NCBI GenBank assembly: GCA_963724135.1
Contig: CAVRTA010000006.1
Location: 1,240,001-1,304,000, forward strand
DNA length: 64,000 nucleotides
Reading direction: 5' to 3'
Source of the DNA: DATLGB01 sp963724135
GTDB lineage: Bacteria > Actinomycetota > Thermoleophilia > Solirubrobacterales > Solirubrobacteraceae
The notes under the pieces are model-generated. The model searched no databases. It had not been told where the DNA came from and saw only the letters and a program-made list of their open reading frames with translations. A program made the translations under genes and the position numbers. Below, piece after piece: positions 8,701-15,756 of the stretch. Every line of letters starts with the position of its first letter. Positions within the stretch are counted from its first letter, which is position 1.

Positions 8701-8912
8701 GGGACCTCGAGGCCGCCCACCAGGCCTACTACTACGTACTCGACGATGCCAAGGTCCCGGTCGACTGGGCCGAGGAGGACCGCGAGTGGATCACCGAGAC
8801 CGTGCTCGAGGTAGCCGACGGGATCACCGGGCAGGGCTTCGAGCCGACTCCCAGTTTCGCCGCCTGCTCGATCTGCGACTACCGGATCGCCTGCCCAGCA
8901 GCCGAGCGCTGA
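5763..8912 (+). CDS. UvrD/REP-family helicase with C-terminal RecB-like PDDEXK nuclease
   Basis: This 1049-residue fusion of a superfamily 1A DNA helicase and a nuclease probably acts in double-strand break processing, like AddAB/AdnAB subunits. Walker A is GGAGTGKT with the lysine at residue 30. The Walker B region reads VDEFQDA and the later motif VQVLSMHASKGHEFDHV is intact. The C-terminal 250 residues carry a PDDEXK_1 domain (YELIDYKTGRP). Its cysteines in TYRTCPLKYKF and CSICDYRIACP can hold the 4Fe-4S cluster known from AddB-type nucleases. The closest functional analogy is AdnA or AdnB of mycobacteria; no partner subunit is in the window. The 3' end overlaps the convergent membrane protein gene by 89 bases. 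Confidence 0.92.
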   Translation: MSLDVTSPQREAVTHPGGPLLILGGAGTGKTRILIERFAHLVDSGVDPESVLVLTFSTAAAEALREQLEAVVSRSFEELTVTTFHGFCAQLLRDEAADAGVDPFATPVTHGDRLAMLLERIDELPLSQHDLRGNPSAVLGAVVARIDRLKDELISASDYAAWAATLPDDVEAARARALREREFAEIFALHDRMLAEAGTLDFGELVTLAFRTLRERPHVRARLEQRYRHVMVDEFQDASFAQNLLLGLLSNRSDSVVVAGDDDQAIFRFRGAATKNVRDFEAEGAKVVRLERSFRVPQRVLDAAGAVVAPLEDRLPKVLSGEAGGEVRFWRAANERAQAQAVAADVERLISGRSHPPVAPEEVAVLVRSVKGEGQAVAVALEERAVPYRLAGAATFFQRAEVRDLLAWLRLLIDPGDAGAVVRALARPPIELRSIDLARVTQIARRRKLDMVGALGAAMESPQIPPEARERILAFLKLYRSAAGALDSTRPDLFVHRMIERLGLRRQLLFAATPEVVERLVNLAKFGELAATYARRSPQGTARDFARSVSAVAEAGLREEEARPTERPRGVQVLSMHASKGHEFDHVYVLGLFAARMPGPRRRSLEPIPDALIKESLPADTKAAHVAEQRRLLHVALTRAGKRLVLAYPAQTDRGAAQQPSPFAEEARLAVGGEWEPREEELFGPAETLQSTFRVLRDELMTTVAEVGGRLGELRFDTDLDVSHAVVRYLEVMKLSALLERTRAGQSVEEALPEVNARLLQAVTGEQREIFETSALDEYLLDAERDERTRAALVARRAEPSLEQFLPRRGEGLLLSASDIETYRTCPLKYKFARVFRIPQEPTLNQRFGILVHQVLERFHAGESPGATLPELLGLLDQGWRRGGFGDSEQEKQLHTKAEQALIRYHERFQGEDAEPVWFERAFTFELGRHTVRGRVDRVDRMPDGAYELIDYKTGRPKKAADLREDVQLALYSVAAVQAWDLEAAHQAYYYVLDDAKVPVDWAEEDREWITETVLEVADGITGQGFEPTPSFAACSICDYRIACPAAER

Positions 8913-9408
8913 GCAGCGCCACCGCGACGCCGATCGAGCCCGACAGCGGGTAGCGCAGCCACGCGGCTCCGGCGTCGCTGCCTGCCGCGAGGGTGTGCAC
9001 GACCGACAGGACCCAGGCCAGCGCACTGAAGCGGTGCAGGGCGCGCCAGCGGTCGCCGCGGATGCGTTCGCGCATGTAGAACGTCACGCCGATCAGCGCG
9101 GCGAGGTAGCCGCCGACGATGCCGGTGGCGACCGCGAGTGGGCGGTAGTCGATCAGGCCGGGGACGAGCAGGTCGCCGACGCTCGGTGCCAGGAAGCGGT
9201 CGCCGAGCAGCGCCGCGCCGTGGACGCCGATGCCGACCAGCGTGATCAGCGAGAGGTGTTCGTGGATGGCGATGGTCGCGCCCTTGACCCGGCGGTCGAT
9301 CAGGTTGTTGGCGAGCGCGAGGCCGAGAATGGTCGACAGCGTCATCGCGAGCAGCGCGCAGACTCCGGCGCTGCGGCTCACGAGCCACCACGCGTGATCG
9401 TTGACCAT
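8824..9408 (-). CDS. Ferric reductase-like/YedZ-type heme membrane protein
   Basis: This 194-residue integral membrane protein has about six hydrophobic helices. Histidine pairs sit 13-14 residues apart on two helices (H49/H63 and H125/H138), the pattern for two stacked b-type hemes in ferric-reductase-like and MsrQ/YedZ proteins. It would pass electrons across the membrane. Its ATG (9408-9406) overlaps the apbE stop as TGATG, so translation is coupled to the flavin transferase. The last 25 residues are Arg/Ser rich and are encoded opposite the helicase 3' end. The natural partner would be an FMN-containing protein flavinylated by ApbE, but none with an FMN-binding domain is visible nearby. 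Confidence 0.8.
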   Translation of the reverse strand: MVNDHAWWLVSRSAGVCALLAMTLSTILGLALANNLIDRRVKGATIAIHEHLSLITLVGIGVHGAALLGDRFLAPSVGDLLVPGLIDYRPLAVATGIVGGYLAALIGVTFYMRERIRGDRWRALHRFSALAWVLSVVHTLAAGSDAGAAWLRYPLSGSIGVAVALLSARLLGRRSGSRRSSRRRNWESARSPAR

Positions 9409-10241
9409 CACGGTCGCACCACCTCCACGTCGCCATCGTCGTGGACGAGGACACCGCCGTGCACCAGCGGGCGGCCGTGCCCGGAGAGCAGCGCCGCCTT
9501 CGCCAGCGCCTCGGCCTCGAGCGCGGTCGGCGCGAGCGCTGTCGCGGTCACGATCCCCGTCCACGCCGGCCGGCCCGTGGATGGGTCGAGCAGGTGGTGG
9601 GCCGGCCCGTCGTCGGTCATCCAGTTGCGCCGGTCGATGCCACTGGTCGCGACCGCGCCGTCGCGGATGCGCAGCACCTGGCACGTCTCGCCGCTGAACG
9701 GGTGGATGACGTTGACGTCCTGCCCGCCGACCACGCGCACGTCGCCCCCGCAGTCGGCGGTCCCCCCGACCATCCTCGCCAGGTGATCGGCCGCCAGCCC
9801 CTTCCCGGTGCCGCCGGTGTCGAGTTGCACGCCGGGCGGGCGCCGCACCGCATCACCCGTCACCCGCACCCGCTTCCACCCATGCCCGGGCCCCGCCGGC
9901 TTCACAAAAGGGTCCGTCCCTTTTGTGCAACGCGCCTTCACGAAAGGGACGGACCCTTTTGCGACGGTGTAGCCGGCGCGGACGATGGCGTCGCCGAGCG
10001 TGGGGTCGACGAGGCCGCCCGTGCGGCGCGCGGCCCACAGCGCGGCGGCGATGGCGTGGCGCAGGAGCGGGCTCGCCGGGACGGTGGCGCGTGGGTCGGT
10101 GTTGAGGCGCGAGAGCTCGGAGTCGGGCCGGAAGCGCGACAGGCGCGCGTCGTAGTCGGAAAGCCAGGCGCGCGCGCGGTCGAGATTCGTGCCGATCAGG
10201 CGGACGCTGCACCCCATCGCCTCGAACGTGACGTCGGTCAT
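9408..10241 (-). CDS. apbE: FAD:protein FMN transferase (ApbE) with in-frame palindromic insert
   Basis: This 277-residue ApbE-family enzyme attaches FMN from FAD to threonine or serine of extracytoplasmic redox proteins. The family start FEAMGCSVRLI, the LSRFRPDSELSRLN segment, GGTGKGLAADHLA, the conserved HLLDPSTGRP and ATALAPTALEAEALAKAAL are present. Residues encoded by 9901-9963 (around AKGSVPFVK and TKGTDPFVK) come from a DNA palindrome pair and are not part of the family. They fall in a loop after DAIVRAGYTV, so the fold could survive. ATG at 10241 overlaps the upstream gene stop by ATGA, and the stop overlaps the membrane protein start. No lipobox or signal peptide is seen, so this is a cytoplasmic form or its export signal is missing. 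Confidence 0.88.
   Translation of the reverse strand: MTDVTFEAMGCSVRLIGTNLDRARAWLSDYDARLSRFRPDSELSRLNTDPRATVPASPLLRHAIAAALWAARRTGGLVDPTLGDAIVRAGYTVAKGSVPFVKARCTKGTDPFVKPAGPGHGWKRVRVTGDAVRRPPGVQLDTGGTGKGLAADHLARMVGGTADCGGDVRVVGGQDVNVIHPFSGETCQVLRIRDGAVATSGIDRRNWMTDDGPAHHLLDPSTGRPAWTGIVTATALAPTALEAEALAKAALLSGHGRPLVHGGVLVHDDGDVEVVRP
9901..9963. repeat. Inverted pair of 27-31 base palindromes inside apbE
   Basis: The first hairpin has CACAAAAGGG (9903-9912), centre TCCGT and CCCTTTTGTG (9918-9927). The second, starting at TTCACGAAAGGG (9937), has centre ACGGA and ends near 9963, so it is the reverse complement of the first with a few changes. The pair is 63 bases, a multiple of three, and is read through by the gene without a stop. 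The same element occurs at 40347-40410 and, as a single copy, at 55149-55177. Confidence 0.85.
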
Positions 10242-10606
10242 GAGCTCTGGGTGGTGACGGGGGCAGGGGCGGGGGCCGCGGGGGGCGGCGCCGCGGGGGC
10301 GGGAGCCGCGGCAGCGACGACCGGAGCGGAGGCAGCCACCGGAGCGGAAGCCGCCGCCGGAGCGGCGGGAGCCGCGGATGCCGGCGCGTCGCGAACCACC
10401 TTCGTCACCACGACGCGCCGGAGCACCACGGGCCTCTCGGCCGGCTTTGCCGCGCCCAGCACCGGGTCGCGGCCCGCGCGCAGCTGCAGCGCGAGCAGGA
10501 CGAAGACCGCGACGAACGCCGCCCACACGAGCAGCGCCGAGCCGGTGCTGCCCGGCCGCCTGAACGGCCGGCGGCGACGCCTAATCGTCGTCGCCGCCGC
10601 GGCCAC
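10238..10606 (-). CDS. Membrane-anchored Ala/Pro-rich small protein
   Basis: This 122-residue protein of unknown function has a cluster of Arg residues, one hydrophobic helix (SALLVWAAFVAVFVLLAL), then a basic patch and a long Ala/Pro/Val-rich tail that would lie outside the membrane. GTG at 10606 is chosen because GAAGGGG lies eight bases upstream; GTG at 10630 is an in-frame alternative that overlaps the previous gene more. It shares an ATGA overlap with apbE and belongs to the same operon. It could be a spacer or anchor for the ApbE/heme-protein system, which is inference from position. Confidence 0.6.
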   Translation of the reverse strand: MAAAATTIRRRRRPFRRPGSTGSALLVWAAFVAVFVLLALQLRAGRDPVLGAAKPAERPVVLRRVVVTKVVRDAPASAAPAAPAAASAPVAASAPVVAAAAPAPAAPPPAAPAPAPVTTQSS

Positions 10607-10988
10607 GCCCGCGTCCCCTTCCCCGGCCACGCCCGTGGCCCGAGTCGTCGTCGAAGCGATCGTCCTCGAAGTGATCGTCGTCGTCGTGATCGCCGCCGTG
10701 ATCGTCGACCGTCGCCACCGGCGCGGGCGGCGGGGGCGGCGCGGGCGGCGCGGGCGGGGGCGCGCTCACCGCCGGCGCGCCGGCAGGGGCAGCCGGCGCG
10801 GCCGCCACAGCCGCCGTGCGCGCATTGCGGCGCACCTGCTTGGTGCGGCGGATGACCTTGGTGCGGACCTTTGGCTTTGTTGCGCTGGGAGTCGCGGTCG
10901 ACTCACCCGCTGGGAGGGTGACCGCAGCGGCACCGACGCCGAGGACGCCGGCGATCGCCGCCGCGGCGATCGTCTTGTTCATAGTCAT
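10581..10988 (-). CDS. Secreted protein with acidic His/Asp region and Gly-Arg repeat tail
   Basis: This 135-residue protein starts with a signal-peptide-like segment (MNKTIAAAAIAGVLGVGAAA). It continues through a basic segment (KVRTKVIRRTKQVRRN), an Ala/Pro linker and an Asp/His-rich stretch (DDHGGDHDDDDHFEDDRFDDD). It ends in a Gly-Arg dipeptide tract closed by GGDDD. The Asp/His region could bind divalent metal. No family is recognised. The terminal (GR)n-GGDD tail reappears in the protein at 13118-13462 on the far side of the two-component genes. The gene heads the operon that leads to apbE. The ATG at 10982, two codons in, is an alternative start. Confidence 0.6.
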   Translation of the reverse strand: MTMNKTIAAAAIAGVLGVGAAAVTLPAGESTATPSATKPKVRTKVIRRTKQVRRNARTAAVAAAPAAPAGAPAVSAPPPAPPAPPPPPAPVATVDDHGGDHDDDDHFEDDRFDDDSGHGRGRGRGRGRGRGGDDD

Positions 10989-11082
10989 GTGCGACAGGCT
11001 CGAGCACCACCCCCAAGGGCTCGCCCAGCAGCAGGCAAAGGCTTGGCAAAGGGTCGCTGGACTGCCATGCGGGTACGTCACC

Positions 11083-11766
11083 ATGGCGACCGTGCCGCGC
11101 ACCCGCATCCTGTACGTGGAGGACGAGCCGTCGATCCTCGAGCCGATGACCAAGGCGCTGGAGCGCGCCGGGTTCGAGGCGCTGACCGCGCGCACGGCCG
11201 CCGAGGCGCTGGCGCTCGACGAGCGCATGCAGCCCGACCTGCTGCTGCTCGACCTCGCGCTGCCCGACGGCGACGGCCGCGACGTCTGCCGCGAGGTGCG
11301 GCGGCGCCGCGACGTCCCCGTGATCATGGTCACCGCGCGCGGGTCGGAGACCGAGCGCATCGTCGGCCTCGAGATCGGCGCCGACGACTACGTGGTCAAG
11401 CCCTTCTCGTCCGCCGAGGTGATCGCGCGCATCCGTGCCGTCCTGCGCCGCGCTGGGGCCACGGGCAGCGACCCGGCGACCGCGCTCCAGGCGCTCGACG
11501 TACGCGTGGACACGCAGGCCCGGCGAGCCTGGCGCGGCGACGCCGAGATCGAGCTCAGCCGCCGCGAGTTCGATCTGCTCGCCCGCCTCGTCCGCGACGC
11601 CGGCAAGGTCGTCACGCGCGAGGACCTGATGGACGACGTCTGGGACGTCAACTGGTTCGGATCGACCAAGACGCTCGACGTGCACGTCGGCTGGCTGCGG
11701 CGCAAGCTCGGAGACCCCGACTACATCCAGACGGTGCGCGGAGTCGGCTTCCGCTTCGGCTCGTGA
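11083..11766 (+). CDS. OmpR-family response regulator
   Basis: This 227-residue transcription factor has a receiver domain (residues 8-120, acidic pocket E13/D14, phospho-acceptor D57 in LLLLDLALPD, conserved KPFSSAE) and a C-terminal winged helix. Its wing region is LDVHVGWLRRKLGDPDYIQTVRGVGFRF. The start is ATG 11083; upstream in-frame codons would extend it into the divergent promoter. Its stop overlaps the kinase start as GTGA. The divergent secreted-protein/ApbE operon is the nearest candidate target, but no operator is identified. Confidence 0.93.
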   Translation: MATVPRTRILYVEDEPSILEPMTKALERAGFEALTARTAAEALALDERMQPDLLLLDLALPDGDGRDVCREVRRRRDVPVIMVTARGSETERIVGLEIGADDYVVKPFSSAEVIARIRAVLRRAGATGSDPATALQALDVRVDTQARRAWRGDAEIELSRREFDLLARLVRDAGKVVTREDLMDDVWDVNWFGSTKTLDVHVGWLRRKLGDPDYIQTVRGVGFRFGS

Positions 11767-13121
11767 GCCTGCGCAGCGCACTGCTGCTGGCGCTCGCCTA
11801 TGTGCTGCTGCTGGCGATCATCGCCTTCGGCATCCCGTCGGCGCTGAACCTGCGCGACCGCGTCGACGCCGAGGTGCGCGCGCAGGCACGCGCGCAGGCC
11901 GACGTGATCGCGTCCACGGCCGTAGACGTGCTCGACCGGCCGGCCGCCCAGCGCGCCCTCGTCACCCGCTCCGCGCGCTCGCTGCGCGGCCGCGTGCTGC
12001 TCGTCGACGGCGACGGGACCCTGGTCGCGGACTCGACGGGCGGCGGGCGGCTCGGGGACGACTACGGGACGCGGCCGGAGATCGCGGCGGCGCTGCGCGG
12101 CAGCGCGGTCCAGCAGCGCCGCCACAGCGAGACGCTCGGGGCGGACCTGCTCGCGACCGCCGTCCCGATCGCCCGCAGCGGCCGGATCCTGGGCGCGGTG
12201 CGCGTCACCCAGAGCGTCGGCGCCGTCGACCGCGCGATCTGGAAGGCCATCCTCGGACTCGTGCTCGTCGCCGCGGTGGTACTGGTGATCGGGTTGGCCG
12301 CCGGGGCGATCATCGCCCGCGCGCTCGGCCGGCCGCTGACCCGGCTCGAGGCGATGGCGCGGCGGATCGCGTCGGGTGACCTGTCGAGCCGGACCGTCGT
12401 CGAGGGGACGCGCGAGCAGCGCTCGCTGGCGCACTCGTTCAACGACATGGCGGCGAACCTCCAGGACGCGCTCGAGGCACAGGGCCGCTTCGTCGCCGAC
12501 GCCTCCCACCAGCTGCGCACGCCGCTCACCGGCGTGCGCCTGCGGATGGAGGAGGCACGGGAGCTGTGCGACGGCCCGGCGGCCCACGAGCTCGACGCGG
12601 GCATGGCCGAGGTCGACCGGCTCGCGGGCGTGATCGACGACCTGCTCTCGCTCAGCCGCGGCAGCGAGGCGCGCGCGGAGCCCGTCGACGCCCGCGAGGC
12701 GGTGCGCGCGGTCGCCGAGCGCGTCCGCGCGCCCGCCGCCGAGCGCGGCATCGGGCTCACCGTCCACGGCGACCCGAGCACGACCCTCCTCCCGCCCGCC
12801 GCCCTCGAGCGCGTGCTCGAGGCGCTGGTCGAGAACGCGATCGCCTACGCGCCCGCCGGCAGCGAGGTCGAGCTGTGGACGGAGCCGGGGAGGATCGCGG
12901 TCATGGACCGCGGGCCGGGACTGCGCGGCGGCGAGGAGGAGGCCGTCTTCACGCGCTTTCATCGTGGCAGCGCGGCCGAGTCCGGCGCGGCGGGCAGCGG
13001 GCTCGGGCTGTCGATCGCGCGGCGGCTCGCGCGCGACTGGGGCGGCGACGTGACGCTGGTCAACCGCGCGGGCGGCGGTGCGCGCGCGGTCGTGATCCTG
13101 CCGGCGGAGGTGCCCGCGTGA
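11763..13121 (+). CDS. Membrane sensor histidine kinase
   Basis: This 452-residue kinase is the partner of the preceding response regulator. Two membrane helices (residues 5-25 and about 160-185) flank a periplasmic sensor of some 130 residues. A HAMP domain, a HisKA domain with phospho-acceptor H249 (DASHQLRTPL) and an HATPase domain (ENAIAYAPAGSE, DRGPGLRGG, GSGLGLSIARRLA) follow. It starts with GTG at 11763 inside the regulator stop and its own stop overlaps the next start (GTGA), so three genes are translationally coupled. The ligand is unknown. Confidence 0.92.
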   Translation: MSLRSALLLALAYVLLLAIIAFGIPSALNLRDRVDAEVRAQARAQADVIASTAVDVLDRPAAQRALVTRSARSLRGRVLLVDGDGTLVADSTGGGRLGDDYGTRPEIAAALRGSAVQQRRHSETLGADLLATAVPIARSGRILGAVRVTQSVGAVDRAIWKAILGLVLVAAVVLVIGLAAGAIIARALGRPLTRLEAMARRIASGDLSSRTVVEGTREQRSLAHSFNDMAANLQDALEAQGRFVADASHQLRTPLTGVRLRMEEARELCDGPAAHELDAGMAEVDRLAGVIDDLLSLSRGSEARAEPVDAREAVRAVAERVRAPAAERGIGLTVHGDPSTTLLPPAALERVLEALVENAIAYAPAGSEVELWTEPGRIAVMDRGPGLRGGEEEAVFTRFHRGSAAESGAAGSGLGLSIARRLARDWGGDVTLVNRAGGGARAVVILPAEVPA

Positions 13122-13462
13122 TCCGCTGGGCACTGCTCGCGCTGCTCGGCGTGGTGATCGCGGCGGCCGCGGCCTACGCCGCCAACCAGCTCGCCATGCA
13201 GCCCGTCGGGCTGTCCGCGGAGCCGATCACGGCCGGCGACCGGCTGGCGCCGCGGGCCCGCAGCACGCCGCGGCCGACGCCGACGCCGACACCCACGCCC
13301 ACTCCCACTCCCACTCCCAGGGCCACGCCCACGCGCACCCCGGCGGTGACTGCGGCGCCGCCGACGCCCCTCCCGACCGTCGACGGCGGCGAGTCCGACG
13401 GCGACAGCTCGGGCCGTGGCCGGGGGCGCGGCCGCGGGCGGGGACGGGGAGGAGACGACTGA
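13118..13462 (+). CDS. Membrane-anchored Thr-Pro repeat protein with Gly-Arg tail
   Basis: This 114-residue protein has one N-terminal membrane helix or uncleaved signal (IRWALLALLGVVIAAAAAYA). An extracellular stretch contains a (PT)n tract of about 16 residues, and a Gly-Arg dipeptide tail ends in GGDD. The tail closely resembles that of the protein at 10581-10988. The gene is coupled to the kinase stop by GTGA, which suggests it is an accessory or output protein of the two-component system. No known domain is present. Confidence 0.65.
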   Translation: MIRWALLALLGVVIAAAAAYAANQLAMQPVGLSAEPITAGDRLAPRARSTPRPTPTPTPTPTPTPTPRATPTRTPAVTAAPPTPLPTVDGGESDGDSSGRGRGRGRGRGRGGDD

Positions 13463-13478
13463 TCGCGGTGGGTATCGG

Positions 13479-14636
13479 TCACGCTTCGACGGCCGGCGCG
13501 GCCCGAGCCGAGCGCGACCACGTCAGCGCCGCGGCCGCCGCCGCCATGACTGCGGCGATGATCAGGTACGGCACCGCGTCGGCCGTCGCGTCGGCGAGCG
13601 CCCCGCCGCCCGACCCGCCGACGGCCGTCCCCACGCCCCAGGCGAGGTTGCCCAGACTGAACGCGAACGCCGGGTTGAGGTCCTTGCGCTCGGCCGCCTC
13701 ACCGAGCATCGACATCGCCGGCGCCCACATCAGGCCGAGCACGCCGCAGGCGAAGACCACGGCGGCGCCGAGCCCGACGACGGTGTCGAAGAGCGGGAGC
13801 AGGAGCAGTCCGACTGCGCCCGCGGCGAGCCCGTAGCGAGCCGGCGTCAGGGTGCCGTGGCGGTCGGCGAGGCGGCCCGCCACCGGCGACATGACGGCCT
13901 CGAGCATGACCGTGACCAGGAACACCGCGGCGATCGCCGCCGCCCCGGCTCCGAGGTCGTCGAGGCGCAGCGGCACGAGCACGTTGACGAGGCCGAACAC
14001 CGAGGACGGCAGGACCATCAGCACGATCCCCGTGCGCACGAGCGGGTCCCGGAAGAAGGCGCGGCTGGCCGGCACGGGCACGTGGCCGGGCGCGGGCAGG
14101 CGCGCGAGGGCGGCGATCAGCGCGACGGGCAGCGCCACGAAGGCGACGAAGACGACCGCGCGCCCGATGCCGTCCGCCAGCGCCCCGAGGACCGGGCCGC
14201 CGAGCGCGCCCGCGATCGCCGCGCCGATGGCGGTCCCGATCGCCTCCGTGCGGCGCTCGCGCGGCGCGACCGCCACCACCCAGGCCAGGCCTCCCGCCCA
14301 CACCGCGGCGGCGCCGACCCCCTGGAGCAGGCGGGCGGCGACCAGCAGCTCGGCCGACGTCGCCACGCCGAAGACGAGGCTCGAGCCGGCGAGCACGCCG
14401 AGCGCGTAGAGCACGGTGCGCTTGGGCCCGATGCGAGCGGCGAGCGCGCCGGCGGGCAGGGCCACGACCAGGGTCCCGACCGGATAGGACGCCGACAGCA
14501 GGCCCGCGCTCGCCTTGCTGAGGCCGAACTCGTCCGTCAGGTGCGGCAGCAGCGGCGTGATGGTCGCGTAGGCCGCGGTGTCGACGACCATCGCGATCGA
14601 GATGAACGCGATCAGCCGGCGCGTGTCGCGTGTCAA
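13479..14636 (-). CDS. MFS transporter
   Basis: This 385-residue major facilitator protein has twelve predicted helices and the motif-A-like loop GALAARIGPKRT between helices 2 and 3, as in drug/H+ antiporters. The middle loop (ARLPAPGHVPVPASRAFFRDP) separates the two halves. Substrate is not predictable; efflux of a small hydrophobic compound is most common for this type. The start TTG at 14636 overlaps the stop of the PAC2 gene (TTGA), so the two are coupled. It is convergent with the Thr-Pro protein gene, 16 bases apart. Confidence 0.85.
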   Translation of the reverse strand: MTRDTRRLIAFISIAMVVDTAAYATITPLLPHLTDEFGLSKASAGLLSASYPVGTLVVALPAGALAARIGPKRTVLYALGVLAGSSLVFGVATSAELLVAARLLQGVGAAAVWAGGLAWVVAVAPRERRTEAIGTAIGAAIAGALGGPVLGALADGIGRAVVFVAFVALPVALIAALARLPAPGHVPVPASRAFFRDPLVRTGIVLMVLPSSVFGLVNVLVPLRLDDLGAGAAAIAAVFLVTVMLEAVMSPVAGRLADRHGTLTPARYGLAAGAVGLLLLPLFDTVVGLGAAVVFACGVLGLMWAPAMSMLGEAAERKDLNPAFAFSLGNLAWGVGTAVGGSGGGALADATADAVPYLIIAAVMAAAAAALTWSRSARAAPAVEA

Positions 14637-15520
14637 TGCGGGGATTCCGGCCCGCGACCGCCGCGCTGGCGCAGGAACCGCTGGAACTCGCGCGCGAGGA
14701 CGTCACCCGACGGCAGGCTGTCCGGGTCGGGCGGCTCCTCCTCGGCGGCGGCGGCGCGCTCGAGGCGCTCGACGAACGCCTGCACGTCGGGGTCGGACTC
14801 CACGGCCAGGTTGACCTGGCGCTCGTACTCGTTGGCGGCCTCCTCGAGCTGTGTCGCGTCGACCGCGACGCCGACGACGCCCTCGAGCTTGCGCACGAGC
14901 GCGAGCGCGCCCTTCGGGTTGGGGCTGACGGCGACGTAGTGCGGGACGGCGGCCCACAGGCTCACGCTCGGGATCCCGCGCCGCTGGCAGGCGTCGTGGA
15001 GGACGCCCACGATGCCGGTCGGCCCCTGATAGGAGGACTGGTGCAGGCCCACGCGCTCGATCAACGCCTCGTCGGACGCGAGCCCGGTGATGCCGATCGG
15101 CCGGGTGTGCGGCACGTCGGCGAGCAGCGAGCCGAGCGTGATGATCGACTGCACGCCGAGCGCCTCGGCGAGGTCGACGATCGTCGCGCAGAACGTGCGC
15201 CAGCGGTAGCTCGGCTCGTGGCCCGTGACGAGCACGAGATCGCGCGGTGCCCCCGGCGCGGTGGCCGCGTGGATCTGCACCTCGGGCCAGTCGACCGCGC
15301 GGCTGATCCCGTCGACCAGCCGGATCGTCGGGCGCGTCGCCTGGAAGTCGTAGAACTCCTCGGGATCGATCGTCGCGAAGCGCTCCGCGCGCAGGGCGCC
15401 GCCGACGAACGTCAGCGCGCTCGAGGCGGCGTCGCCGGCGTCGTTCCAGCCCTCGAACGCTGCCACCAGCGCGGGCGCCCTGAGCCCGTCCGGTCGGCGT
15501 TCCCAGCGCAACGGCTGCAT
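14633..15520 (-). CDS. PAC2 (proteasome assembly chaperone 2) family protein
   Basis: This 295-residue protein has the PAC2 signature AFEGWNDAGDAASSAL near residue 20 and the later conserved blocks GHEPSYRWRTFC, GSLLADVPHTRP and GPTGIVGVLHDAC. The C-terminal 40 residues are acidic and end basic. Actinobacteria with proteasomes carry such proteins, but their role is not settled; here a cytoplasmic chaperone-like function is inferred from the family. It is co-directional and overlapping with the MFS gene. Length is normal for the family. Confidence 0.88.
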   Translation of the reverse strand: MQPLRWERRPDGLRAPALVAAFEGWNDAGDAASSALTFVGGALRAERFATIDPEEFYDFQATRPTIRLVDGISRAVDWPEVQIHAATAPGAPRDLVLVTGHEPSYRWRTFCATIVDLAEALGVQSIITLGSLLADVPHTRPIGITGLASDEALIERVGLHQSSYQGPTGIVGVLHDACQRRGIPSVSLWAAVPHYVAVSPNPKGALALVRKLEGVVGVAVDATQLEEAANEYERQVNLAVESDPDVQAFVERLERAAAAEEEPPDPDSLPSGDVLAREFQRFLRQRGGRGPESPH

Positions 15521-15532
15521 CTTCAGCCACGG

Positions 15533-15538
15533 TAGCGT
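15533..15538 (+). promoter_or_regulatory. -10 element TAGCGT before a small gene
   Basis: TAGCGT ends eight bases before the ATG at 15547, with no Shine-Dalgarno sequence between, consistent with a leaderless or nearly leaderless transcript. Confidence 0.35.
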
Positions 15539-15546
15539 TCCCCGCT

Positions 15547-15756
15547 ATGGCCACCCGCATCGCATTCAGCGGCGGCGAGTCGATCCTCGTCGCGGAGGAG
15601 CTCGCCGACGTCGTCAGCGCACTCGAGGGGCACGCGCCCGACACGCCGGCGCTGCCCTGCTTCACGCGCAAGGCGGGCCACGGCGACCCGGGGACCTTCG
15701 AGGGCACGCCCGTGCACGTGCGGCCGGCCGCGGTGCTCTACGTGACCAGCGTCTAG
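15547..15756 (+). CDS. Small conserved-looking hypothetical protein
   Basis: This 69-residue protein of unknown function begins MATRIAFSGGESILVAEE and contains a single cysteine and a mixed alpha/beta pattern. It is preceded by a good -10 element at leaderless spacing and its codon use matches its neighbours, which supports it as real. It is convergent with the metallopeptidase gene, with a four-base overlap of the stops. No signal peptide or membrane segment is visible. Confidence 0.6.
   Translation: MATRIAFSGGESILVAEELADVVSALEGHAPDTPALPCFTRKAGHGDPGTFEGTPVHVRPAAVLYVTSV

Noticed and set aside
6294..9026. Very long open frame antisense to the helicase-nuclease gene.
   Set aside because: In DNA this GC-rich the antisense frame of a real gene is often stop-free. 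Composition is Arg/Ala/Pro-biased and no domain is visible.
9901..9963. The KG-x-DPF residues considered as a conserved protein motif of ApbE.
   Set aside because: The glycosyltransferase copy encodes different residues from the same DNA in another frame, so the conservation is at DNA level.
9441..13121. A 1226-residue frame covering the apbE antisense and the kinase.
   Set aside because: Only the part from GTG 11763 encodes a recognisable protein; the rest is antisense or out-of-frame to established genes.
13270..13330. Thr-Pro coding microsatellite considered as a phase-variation tract.
   Set aside because: The repeat unit keeps the frame and the downstream frame is intact; it is an ordinary linker.
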